Shown in pieces: positions 9,085 to 16,412 of a stretch of DNA of 64,000 nucleotides. The DNA is from Nitrospinota bacterium (GTDB lineage Bacteria > Nitrospinota_A > UBA7883 > JACRGQ01), in NCBI GenBank assembly GCA_029881495.1, contig JAOUMJ010000008.1, positions 39,160-103,159 of the forward strand. The letters run 5' to 3'. The notes beneath the pieces are model-generated. The model saw only the letters and a program-made list of their open reading frames with translations, was not told where the DNA came from and ran no database searches. Made by a program: the position numbers and the translations under genes. Positions within the stretch are counted from its first letter, which is position 1; each line of letters begins with the position of its first letter.

Positions 9085-9114
9085 TATGTTTCTCCCTTTA
9101 GTTGTTTAGTTAAA

Positions 9115-9129
9115 GATGTTTTTAACATC
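9115..9129. promoter_or_regulatory. Perfect inverted repeat between divergent genes, candidate operator
   Basis: GATGTT (9115-9120), TTT, AACATC (9124-9129). It sits 30 bases before the start codon of the DUF1858 fusion gene and about 108 bases before the CRP/FNR gene. It is not the standard FNR box (TTGAT-N4-ATCAA), but a dimeric regulator could bind it, and two ATCAA half sites follow (about 9173 and 9203). Confidence 0.35.
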
Positions 9130-9236
9130 AGGTTCTCTTTTATGGTACTTTTATTCGTAGGAGCAGTATTGCATCAAGGGGACTTTCCGCGTTATGACTT
9201 TTATCAAAACTGCGTTTATATGGCGGTATTTTATTT

Positions 9237-9935
9237 ATGGAAATAGAAAAGTTTGAATTCTTTTCCGGCCTGACTTCAGCCGAGCTGGGGGAGATGAAGA
9301 AACTCCTGTCTGAATTGGAGTTCAAAAAGGGGGATATCCTGTTCCACGAGGGGGAGCCTCCCGCGCACCTCTGGTTCGTCGTCGAGGGGGAGGTAAAGGT
9401 TTTCAAGGAGTACGCCTCCGGGAAATCGGCCATCATGGGGATTTTCGGAGTAGGGGGAACGGTCGCCGAAGCGGCGATAATCGACGGAAAGGCGTATCCG
9501 GCATCATGCCAGGCGGTCACGAACGTCAAGGTCGCCCGTATGAAGCGGGACGACGCCTTGAGAATAATGACCTCCAATTCCAAGATCGCGCTCCGCATCA
9601 TGATGGGGTTGAGCTCCAAGCTCCGCACCATCACGAGCGACCTCGGAAGCATGTCGGTGCTCTCCGTCATCAGGCGCCTGTCGCGCTTCCTTTTGAAGCT
9701 CTCGGACAAGATGGGGGTGAAGGAGAAGGACGGGATAAGGTTCGAGCTTTTCCTTACAAGGAAGGACATGGCAGAGTGCATAGGCACATCCTTCGAGGTG
9801 GCCGTCCGCGCACTCGGCAAACTCCAGAGCGACAATGTACTTGAGATAGATGGAAAGAAGGTTCTTATAAAGGAGATAGAAGAGCTCGAAAGGCTTGCTG
9901 GGGAGATGGACCGCTCCGAAGACGGCGAGGATTGA
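9237..9935 (+). CDS. CRP/FNR family transcriptional regulator
   Basis: A 232-residue regulator. The N-terminal cyclic-nucleotide-binding-like beta roll (about 5-120) begins FFSGLTSAELGEMKKLLSE. A dimerisation helix and a winged HTH (about 165-215) follow, with recognition helix SFEVAVRALGKLQ. The Glu and Arg that contact TTGA-type half sites are kept, while the FNR Ser between them is Val. There is no N-terminal Cys cluster, so it is not an iron-sulfur FNR. A heme-based, DNR-like NO sensor or a ligand-free regulator fits the neighbourhood. It is divergent from the DUF1858 fusion gene, its probable target. Confidence 0.88.
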   Translation: MEIEKFEFFSGLTSAELGEMKKLLSELEFKKGDILFHEGEPPAHLWFVVEGEVKVFKEYASGKSAIMGIFGVGGTVAEAAIIDGKAYPASCQAVTNVKVARMKRDDALRIMTSNSKIALRIMMGLSSKLRTITSDLGSMSVLSVIRRLSRFLLKLSDKMGVKEKDGIRFELFLTRKDMAECIGTSFEVAVRALGKLQSDNVLEIDGKKVLIKEIEELERLAGEMDRSEDGED

Positions 9936-9984
9936 TCACCCCACGTCTATTTTTTTTAAATTTTCGCCGTTCTGCCGCCGCGTT

Positions 9985-10596
9985 CTATTTAAAAGCCGGG
10001 AAGTTGACGTCGAACTTTATTTTCTTTCCCATTTTGTCCGAGTAGAAAAGGTGTCCCATCTCCACGCCGTGCAGGTATACGTCGCGCGTCACCTTCACAT
10101 CCTGCTTGCAGTACTCGGAGATAAGGTCAAGTTTCCCTTCCCGAAACCATTTCAGTGATTGGAGACCGTCGGCGCTCTTTGAAACGCCTAGCGTATTCAT
10201 CGCTATGTTGTCGAGACTCAACCGGAAGTTCAGCCGGTTCTTCACCTCTTCAAGGATGTCGAAAGTGGGGAGCGTTTTTCCAAGCGGTTCGTCTGTATAC
10301 CCTTTCAATACGCCGTAGTCGAAGTTTCTGGAATTGAATCCCACTACGAGGTCGGAGGCTTTTAGAAGCTTTAGAAGTTCTGGCACATCTTCATCGTGGT
10401 AGACGTGATAGGTGTCGTCGGTGAAATCGTATACTACCCCTATGGCGACCCTCATAAGGTGAGTGTTGTTCCACCCACCTACTTCGTCGGCCCCTTTCTG
10501 TGTCTCAAGGTCGAAAACTACTATCCGCTTTTGGGGGACAATCTTCTCTTCGCTCTTTTTTGCGTCTCCGCTGAATTCAAATCCAAGCTGGCTCAT
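9985..10596 (-). CDS. DEDDy 3'-5' exonuclease-like, RNase H fold (YprB-type)
   Basis: A 203-residue ribonuclease-H-like nuclease. Exo I is VVFDLETQ (about residues 26-33), Exo II GFNSRNFDYGVL, and Exo III EYCKQDVKVTRDVY with the Tyr-x3-Asp arrangement; these are the four acidic metal ligands plus Tyr of DEDDy exonucleases. The closest family I recognise is the stand-alone YprB-like RNase H domain (PF13482). Substrate (DNA or RNA) cannot be told. Its ATG overlaps the stop of the agmatinase-family gene by 4 bases, so the two are translationally coupled. It converges on the CRP/FNR gene over 49 bases with a T-rich stretch but no clear hairpin. Confidence 0.8.
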   Translation of the reverse strand: MSQLGFEFSGDAKKSEEKIVPQKRIVVFDLETQKGADEVGGWNNTHLMRVAIGVVYDFTDDTYHVYHDEDVPELLKLLKASDLVVGFNSRNFDYGVLKGYTDEPLGKTLPTFDILEEVKNRLNFRLSLDNIAMNTLGVSKSADGLQSLKWFREGKLDLISEYCKQDVKVTRDVYLHGVEMGHLFYSDKMGKKIKFDVNFPAFK

Positions 10597-11492
10597 TTAT
10601 CGAACGCCCCAGGCATAAGCGACATCATGCGGAACGCAAGGCGCGAGGCGATAAAGTCAGGAGAGTGAAATCCTTTTATCGGAGCGAGTTCCACCAGGTC
10701 GCCTCCGATGATCATTTTTGTTTTCAAGATGGTCTTGAAAATTTCCATAACCTCGTTCCATGAAAATCCTCCCGGCTCCGGTGTTCCTGTCGCAGGTATA
10801 AGCGACGGGTCGAGGCCGTCGATATCGACCGTCAGGTAGATCTTTTCAGGTAGTGTCGCGAGCGCCTCATCCAGCTTCCCCTTGCTGAATGTTTCCGCCG
10901 GCTGAAGCACGCGTAGATTTTTCTCCTTGATGAGCTTCCACTCTTCAATGGAACAGCTCCTTATGCCGAGCTGAACGGCAGGGGCCACCTCGATGATCCT
11001 CCGCATAACGGCGGCGTGACTGTGGATGGTCCCTGAATATTCGTCCCTCAGGTCGGCGTGGGCGTCTATCTGCACTACGCCTATCTTTTCACCGCTCTTT
11101 TCATAGTGTTTCGCTACGGCCCTTACGGCCGGGCCGGTGATGGAATGTTCCCCTCCAAGCAGGAACGGCATCTTGCCGTCATCCAGAATGCGGGAAACGC
11201 TCTTCTCTATCCGCTCCATCACCTCTTCCGTTATTCCTGTCACGTCGAGTTGAGGTGCAAGTGTCTGCTTCAGCTTCGTATAGTCCCTCTCCGTTGCCAT
11301 GTCGAACATCTCGGCGTTCGGGGATGCGCTTATTATCGCCTCCGGGCCGTTTGCCGTTCCCCCCTTGTAGGAGACAGTTCCTTCAAACGGAATAGGGACG
11401 ATTACAATGGACGCATTTTCATACGTATAGCCTGTTTCGCCGAACATCGGGGTATTTTCCATAAGCTGTTTGTAGCAGAAAAATGCTAGCAT
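10593..11492 (-). CDS. speB: Agmatinase / arginase-family ureohydrolase
   Basis: Hydrolyses agmatine (or a related guanidino compound) to putrescine and urea with a binuclear manganese centre. Metal-ligand motifs are present in order: GGEHS, QIDAHADLRDEY, then HAAVMRRI and VDIDGLDPSLIPATGTPEPGG. This matches the speB type better than arginase. The frame opens at 11492, but the first residues are hydrophobic and poorly conserved and only 6 bases from the divergent M48 gene. The ATG at 11462 (MENTPMFGE) is a more likely start, giving about 289 residues. Substrate is not certain from sequence alone. It overlaps the exonuclease gene by 4 bases. Confidence 0.88.
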   Translation of the reverse strand: MLAFFCYKQLMENTPMFGETGYTYENASIVIVPIPFEGTVSYKGGTANGPEAIISASPNAEMFDMATERDYTKLKQTLAPQLDVTGITEEVMERIEKSVSRILDDGKMPFLLGGEHSITGPAVRAVAKHYEKSGEKIGVVQIDAHADLRDEYSGTIHSHAAVMRRIIEVAPAVQLGIRSCSIEEWKLIKEKNLRVLQPAETFSKGKLDEALATLPEKIYLTVDIDGLDPSLIPATGTPEPGGFSWNEVMEIFKTILKTKMIIGGDLVELAPIKGFHSPDFIASRLAFRMMSLMPGAFDK

Positions 11493-11498
11493 TAGAAG

Positions 11499-12572
11499 AT
11501 GAAACGTCTTCTGCTCTCAATAATCTTAATCTCACTGTTTTCACCGTACCTCCCTGCCCAGACGACGGAAGAAGAGATCAAGGTAGGCGAAAACGGCGAC
11601 AAGTATATTCGAGAGAATTTCGGGGAGTATGACGATAAGAAGATCCAGGATTATGTGACGCGGATTGGGAACAAGCTTCTTGAATCGATTGATGACGCTG
11701 AATTTAAATATCATTTTCTCGTAATCGAGGATCCGGCGCTTAACGCGTTCGCCCTTCCCGGTGGCTACATTTACATTACTACAGGAATGCTCGCGTATCT
11801 GAACAGCGAGGCCGGACTTGCGGGGATACTTGGTCACGAGATTGGGCATGTGATAGGCCATCACTCGATAAAACAGATGAAGAAAAGCATGGGGGATACG
11901 CTCCTTGTCTTTGCCGGGCTTGCCGGCTCCATCGCTACCGGGCAGGCGGCGGACACGACGCTCGCGTGGGTGGTCGCCACATCGCAGATATCCGAGATGA
12001 ACAGGCTCGGATACGGCCGCGATCTGGAACTCCAGGCAGATGAATTCGGGATGATCTACACATACGATGCCGGATACGATCCGAGAGAGGTATCGACTTT
12101 TTTTCAAACCCTCAAATTCAAGGAGAGGGTAAGCGGCGTGGGGTATCACGGATTTTCCGCCACTCACCCCGATACTGTCGAGAGGGTTATCAAAAGCGAC
12201 GAAAAGGCGGGGATACTGATAAAACGCGGCAAGAAGGTAAAGTCATCCCGCGAGGAGTACATAAGGGCGATCGAAGGGCTTACATACGGCAGGTTCGACA
12301 GGAGAAAAAAGGAAAAACCAAGCTTCAAGATCGCGATATACGAAGCAAAGGAAGGGGATACTTTCCGCACTATCGCGGCTGAACAGTCGATGGACGAGAG
12401 TATGGCCTTTGAAATCGCTGTAATGAACGCGATGAGGCCGGACGATCCGCTTGAGCCGGGATTTCTGATGAAGGTCCCGGTGCCCTATAAACCGCCTGTG
12501 TCTGATCACTCCCCGGTAGACGGTAAAAAGCACAGGGGCAAAGGGGGCGGTCAGGGGAAAGGGCCCGGTTAA
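11499..12572 (+). CDS. Secreted M48 family metalloprotease with C-terminal LysM-like domain
   Basis: A 357-residue periplasmic protease of the BepA/Oma1-like M48 group. A signal peptide (MKRLLLSIILISLFSPYLPA) is followed by the zinc site HEIGHVIGHHS and the third ligand in LELQADEFGMIY. Unlike E. coli BepA it lacks a TPR region; residues about 285-335 (YEAKEGDTFRTIA, then GFLMKVP) look like one LysM-type peptidoglycan-binding unit. The tail is Gly/Lys rich. Role inferred: quality control of envelope proteins. Divergent from the agmatinase gene. Confidence 0.85.
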   Translation: MKRLLLSIILISLFSPYLPAQTTEEEIKVGENGDKYIRENFGEYDDKKIQDYVTRIGNKLLESIDDAEFKYHFLVIEDPALNAFALPGGYIYITTGMLAYLNSEAGLAGILGHEIGHVIGHHSIKQMKKSMGDTLLVFAGLAGSIATGQAADTTLAWVVATSQISEMNRLGYGRDLELQADEFGMIYTYDAGYDPREVSTFFQTLKFKERVSGVGYHGFSATHPDTVERVIKSDEKAGILIKRGKKVKSSREEYIRAIEGLTYGRFDRRKKEKPSFKIAIYEAKEGDTFRTIAAEQSMDESMAFEIAVMNAMRPDDPLEPGFLMKVPVPYKPPVSDHSPVDGKKHRGKGGGQGKGPG

Positions 12573-12629
12573 CGTCATCGCCATCAATGTTTCCCTTTGA
12601 CTTTTCATGTTGATATAATCACCTGAATA

Positions 12630-13601
12630 ATGGCAGACAAACGATTGCGCGCGGGTGTTATAGGGGTTGGCAGAATGGGACAGTTCCATGCCAATATCTA
12701 CAGCGAATTGAACGATGTGGAATTCATCGGGATCTCCGATCTGAACTCCGAGAGGGGGGAGATGGTCAAGGAGAGATTCGGCGTAGAATATTTCCCCGAT
12801 TTCAACGACCTCCTTGAAAAGGTCGACGTAGTTTCGATCGCCGTTCCCACGAAACTTCATTATGAAGTGACAAAGCAGACCCTCCTTAAAGGGAAACATG
12901 TCCTCGTTGAAAAACCGATCTCAAATAACTACGAGCATGCCAAGGAACTTTTCGATATTGCAGGGAAGATGGGGATGGTTCTGCATGTCGGCCATGTAGA
13001 GCGGTTCAACGGCGCGGTGCAGGAGCTCAGCAAGCTGATCGAGGATCCGATACTTATCCAGAGCCGGAGGCTTGGACCGTATGATCCGAGGGTCGCCGAA
13101 GACGGTGTGGTGCTTGATCTCATGATCCACGACATCGACATCATTCTTAACCTGGTCAAATCCGAAGTAACGATGCTCAACGTAATAGGTACAAAGGTTT
13201 TTTCCGACAGGGACGACGTCGTCGACGTTCAGATGATGTTCAAGTCCGGCTGTATGGCGACTATCACCGCGAGCAGGGCGACGCAAAACAAGGTCAGGAA
13301 CATGGCTATCACCTGCAAGTCGAAATACATGAAGCTTGATTTTGCCGACCAGGAGATCCTCGTTCACAGGATGGCCTCCTCGCAACATGAAATGCGCTCA
13401 AAGGAGTTGAAGTACAAGGAAGAGGACAGGCGCGAGCGGATCTTCGTGCACCGTGAAAACCCGTTGAAGCACGAGATACAGCATATGCTCGACTGTGTGC
13501 TGAACAGAACGGACAGAAGGGTCTCGGTCGACAACGAACTTCAGTCGCTTCGCGTTGCGTTGCAGATTCTAGACAAGTACAAGGCCCTAAAAACCTCCTA
13601 G
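12630..13601 (+). CDS. Gfo/Idh/MocA family NAD(P)-dependent oxidoreductase, possibly GnnA-like
   Basis: A 323-residue dehydrogenase. The N-terminal Rossmann motif is GVIGVGRMGQFHA, the family signature Lys lies in VLVEKPISNN, and the second domain has the conserved MIHDIDIIL segment with the His of the active site. It is followed after 2-5 bases by lpxI. In many diderms a Gfo/Idh/MocA gene sits beside lpxI among lipid A genes, and the GnnA members oxidise UDP-GlcNAc at C3 on the way to UDP-GlcNAc3N. That specific role is inference; no gnnB-type aminotransferase is in the window. Confidence 0.8.
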   Translation: MADKRLRAGVIGVGRMGQFHANIYSELNDVEFIGISDLNSERGEMVKERFGVEYFPDFNDLLEKVDVVSIAVPTKLHYEVTKQTLLKGKHVLVEKPISNNYEHAKELFDIAGKMGMVLHVGHVERFNGAVQELSKLIEDPILIQSRRLGPYDPRVAEDGVVLDLMIHDIDIILNLVKSEVTMLNVIGTKVFSDRDDVVDVQMMFKSGCMATITASRATQNKVRNMAITCKSKYMKLDFADQEILVHRMASSQHEMRSKELKYKEEDRRERIFVHRENPLKHEIQHMLDCVLNRTDRRVSVDNELQSLRVALQILDKYKALKTS

Positions 13602-13606
13602 AGTTG

Positions 13607-14422
13607 ATGGAGCCAATCCCCAACAACATTCTTGGCCTTATCGCAGGCAAGGGGGAACTGCCGCAACTTGTGGCCGAGACCGCCTCGCGCAAGGGGTTGA
13701 AGGTCGCCGTCGCCTGTTTCGATGACGCCGTTTACAAATCCCTTCAATCAATGGTCTACAAGATAGCCCTCCTCGGGATAGGCCAGGCCGGAAAGACGAT
13801 AAAATATTTGCGGGATTCCGGCGTCGTTCGCGTAGTCCTCATCGGCAAATTCGAAAAGAAACTTGTTTTCAGAGACCTTCTTTTCGATGCGGCAGGACTC
13901 AGGATCATGTCGCGGGCTGTAAGGAAGAGCGATACATCTGTAATACTCTCCATATTCGAGGAGCTTGAGAGCGGAGGACTGGTGATAGAAAAGCAGACAG
14001 ACTGGCTGCCCGACCTTCTTCCGGGGAAAGGGACGATCGGCACAGTACAGCCTTCGGAAAGGGTGCTTAACGACATAAGCTATGGAGCGGAGATATGCCG
14101 TGATCTTGCGGGAAAGGATATAGGCCAGACGATAATCGTGAAGGAAGGGGTCGTCGTCGCAGTGGAAGGGGTCGAAGGGACCGATGAAACCATCGAGCGC
14201 GGATGCAGGCTCGCGGGCAACGGAGTAGTGATGGTCAAGATGAGCAGGCCGAAACAGGACATGCGGTACGATATTCCAACGATCGGACTGGAAACAATAA
14301 ACAGGCTCGCCGATATGAAAGCCGCTGGTTTGGCGTTCGAGGCGGGCCGGGTGGTAATAGTGAACAAGGACGAAGTTGTTAAGCGCGCAAATGCCGCCGG
14401 CATCTCGCTCGTGGCGGTCTGA
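13607..14422 (+). CDS. lpxI: UDP-2,3-diacylglucosamine pyrophosphatase LpxI
   Basis: Hydrolyses UDP-2,3-diacylglucosamine to lipid X and UMP in lipid A synthesis, replacing LpxH. About 271 residues. It starts with the characteristic LGLIAGKGELPQLVAE, continues with KIALLGIGQAGKTIKYL, and the C-terminal domain has the conserved VAVEGVEGTDETIERG and the DIPTIGLETI segment. All regions of the DUF1009/LpxI family are present. A TTG directly precedes the ATG at 13607 (13604-13606); I prefer the ATG. Probably co-transcribed with the upstream Gfo/Idh/MocA gene; lpxA and lpxB are not here. Confidence 0.93.
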   Translation: MEPIPNNILGLIAGKGELPQLVAETASRKGLKVAVACFDDAVYKSLQSMVYKIALLGIGQAGKTIKYLRDSGVVRVVLIGKFEKKLVFRDLLFDAAGLRIMSRAVRKSDTSVILSIFEELESGGLVIEKQTDWLPDLLPGKGTIGTVQPSERVLNDISYGAEICRDLAGKDIGQTIIVKEGVVVAVEGVEGTDETIERGCRLAGNGVVMVKMSRPKQDMRYDIPTIGLETINRLADMKAAGLAFEAGRVVIVNKDEVVKRANAAGISLVAV

Positions 14423-14454
14423 TATTTACGAAAGCCCTCTCTGACCGTGGATAT

Positions 14455-14916
14455 CTATTTCCTGGTCAGTAGGGCGTAGGTTCCCTTAAAGGTTGCGGCT
14501 AAAAACCCGCCGGAGTAAATCTCTGACGTGAGGCCGATTTTTGCCTTTCCGTTCCGCTTGAATTTTTCAAAGAGCTGGTCTGTTTTTTCAGGGTCGATTT
14601 TGCAAATGGCGTTTAGCTCTCCGTCAACAGGTTTTGGAAAAGCGGTCTCACTTTTTGTGATGACGACAGAACAGTGCAAGTTGTTTTCCCTGATTTTTAT
14701 CCATAAAAGACCCCAGCCGGATAAAACCAAAATTGAATAAATACTCCCGCCGAAAGCAGTCTTCTTGTGATTGATGTTCGGCTCAAGCGGGGCGCAAAGT
14801 GTTAGCGTCGAGCCGTCATAACTCTCCACGCTTATGCGCATCGCTTTTGCCAGAGGTATTTCGGCATGCATCACCTCCTCGAGTTCTCTTGAAATATTTT
14901 CGTATTCACTGCTCAT
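14455..14916 (-). CDS. YiiD-C-type hotdog thioesterase
   Basis: A 153-residue protein with a single hotdog fold. Conserved features are NINHKKTAFGGSIYSI (the Asn and Gly-Gly-Ser before the central helix), a WGLLW helix and VVITKSETAFPKPV. It resembles the putative thioesterase domain found at the C-terminus of E. coli YiiD (PF09500). Presumably hydrolyses an acyl-CoA or acyl-ACP thioester; substrate unknown. It converges on lpxI 32 bases away, with no terminator evident. Confidence 0.8.
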   Translation of the reverse strand: MSSEYENISRELEEVMHAEIPLAKAMRISVESYDGSTLTLCAPLEPNINHKKTAFGGSIYSILVLSGWGLLWIKIRENNLHCSVVITKSETAFPKPVDGELNAICKIDPEKTDQLFEKFKRNGKAKIGLTSEIYSGGFLAATFKGTYALLTRK

Positions 14917-14959
14917 AAAAAGAGTTTATCGGATTCTTGTGGTAAATGACCAAATGATG

Positions 14960-14986
14960 AAAAAGGCCGGCAATCGCTTGCCGGCC
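14960..14986 (-). terminator. Rho-independent terminator of the small Cys-rich protein gene
   Basis: On the minus strand a perfect 9-base stem (GGCCGGCAA at 14965-14973 with TTGCCGGCC at 14978-14986) closes a 4-base loop. It is followed by five Ts (14964-14960). It lies about 30 bases past the stop codon of the 15018-15275 gene. Confidence 0.85.
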
Positions 14987-15017
14987 GTCATTGTCTGAAA
15001 GCGTAGCCGAAGGGGGA

Positions 15018-15275
15018 CTAGATATTCCCTTTTTTGGAGTCGCCCGGTTTGCTGGTTGGCTGTTCGGGGTTTTTCTGTTTTTCTTTTGACGATGTATCCC
15101 CCTCTTCGCTCATATCCATCGGGCAGTTCTCACCCATGTCGATTTTGCACTGCTCCTTGGTTTTCCCGCCACAGCAAGTTTTTCCCGCTTTTTCCTTGGC
15201 GTGAACTGTAAGAGCCGGGCTCGTAAAAAGGGAGAGCGCAATAGCAAGCGTTGCAACAGTAATTATCTTTCGCAT
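15018..15275 (-). CDS. Small secreted Cys-rich protein
   Basis: An 85-residue protein with a clear signal peptide (MRKIITVATLAIALSLFTSP, cleavage likely after VHA near residue 26). The mature part holds KTCCGGKTKEQC and ENCPMDM, four Cys with Met nearby, then a hydrophilic Ser/Lys/Pro/Glu tail. The CC-x8-C-x7-C spacing and MDM could bind a metal such as copper or form disulfides; I know no named family. It has a good AGGAGG-type ribosome site and its own strong terminator, so it is probably a real, independently expressed gene. Confidence 0.7.
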   Translation of the reverse strand: MRKIITVATLAIALSLFTSPALTVHAKEKAGKTCCGGKTKEQCKIDMGENCPMDMSEEGDTSSKEKQKNPEQPTSKPGDSKKGNI

Positions 15276-15351
15276 CTTTCCTCCTGATTAACTTCTGCCA
15301 GTTATTGGCGATTATCGGAGGATTATAGCAGATTTGTGAATCTGGCGGTTA

Positions 15352-16290
15352 TCAGGGATGGAGTATCGCTTCAGCGAAGAGCTTTGGGTCGAACGGCTGG
15401 AGGTCGTCTATCTTTTCACCTATCCCGATGAATTTTACCGGGAGCTTCGTTTCGGTGATGATCCCGATGACAGCGCCCCCCTTTGATGTCCCGTCGAGCT
15501 TTGTGAGCACTAGCCCGGTGAGATTGATCTTCGAGTGGAACTCCTTCGCCTGATTGAGTGCGTTCTGTCCCGTCGTGCCGTCGAGGACGAGAAGGGTCTC
15601 ATGCGGCGCCCCCTCCACTTCCCGGCCAATTATCCTGCGTACCTTCGCCAGTTCCTCCATCAGGTTGGAGCGGGTGTGAAGTCGCCCCGCCGTATCTACT
15701 ATCACGATATCCTTTTTCCTGGCGACAGCCGCCTTCATCGCGTCGAACGCAACCGCGCTCGGGTCGGAGTTCGGCTGGTGCTTTACGATGTCGCACCCAA
15801 CCCTCCGGCTCCATTCGTCGAGCTGTTCTATCGCCGCGGCGCGAAATGTGTCCCCGGCGGAGAGCAAAACGCTTTTTCCGGACGACTGGTAAAAATTCGC
15901 CAGTTTCCCGATAGTTGTTGTTTTTCCGGCGCCGTTCACCCCTACGACAAGTATTACGTGCGGAGCGGTGTGGTTTCCGGCGGGAGTTTCGAGAACCGGT
16001 TTCACGCTTCCAGCAAGTTCGGCGATCTTTTCGCTAAGGAACGGTCTTATTCCGTCGACAGTGGTTATCTCCTTGTTTTTTACCGCTTTTTTAAGGCTGT
16101 CGATAAGGGAGATTGTCGTCGGCATTCCGATATCGGCGGTAATCAGGGCGTCTTCGAGCTCCTGGATGACCTCGTTGTCTATCGAGATTCTCCCGGTAGT
16201 GGCGTATGTGATGCCGCTTATGAGGGTTTTATTGGTTTTCTTCAGCCCTTCCTTCAGCCTGGCCAAAAGCCCCTTTTTTTCTATTTCCAT
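15352..16290 (-). CDS. ftsY: Signal recognition particle receptor FtsY
   Basis: SRP-receptor GTPase that docks ribosome-SRP complexes at the inner membrane. This is a short 312-residue form: an amphipathic KKGLLARLKEGLKKTNKTL start, the N domain (about 30-90), then the G domain with GVNGAGKTTTIGKLA (P loop), DTFRAAAIEQL, VDTAGR, TKLDGTSKGG and the closing GEKIDDLQPFDP. The acidic A domain of the E. coli protein is absent, as in many bacteria. It is transcribed alone, divergent from the gspD gene with about 120 bases between them. Confidence 0.96.
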   Translation of the reverse strand: MEIEKKGLLARLKEGLKKTNKTLISGITYATTGRISIDNEVIQELEDALITADIGMPTTISLIDSLKKAVKNKEITTVDGIRPFLSEKIAELAGSVKPVLETPAGNHTAPHVILVVGVNGAGKTTTIGKLANFYQSSGKSVLLSAGDTFRAAAIEQLDEWSRRVGCDIVKHQPNSDPSAVAFDAMKAAVARKKDIVIVDTAGRLHTRSNLMEELAKVRRIIGREVEGAPHETLLVLDGTTGQNALNQAKEFHSKINLTGLVLTKLDGTSKGGAVIGIITETKLPVKFIGIGEKIDDLQPFDPKLFAEAILHP

Positions 16291-16412
16291 CGGTTTGCAG
16301 TCTAGTCTGTTTTAATCCCGAATAAAACGGGTTAATATTATGCAAACAAAATGGGGCAGGTAATAGTCGATTTGCGGAAGTACAGGGCAATAGCTTCGCG
16401 CTGGGAGATCAG

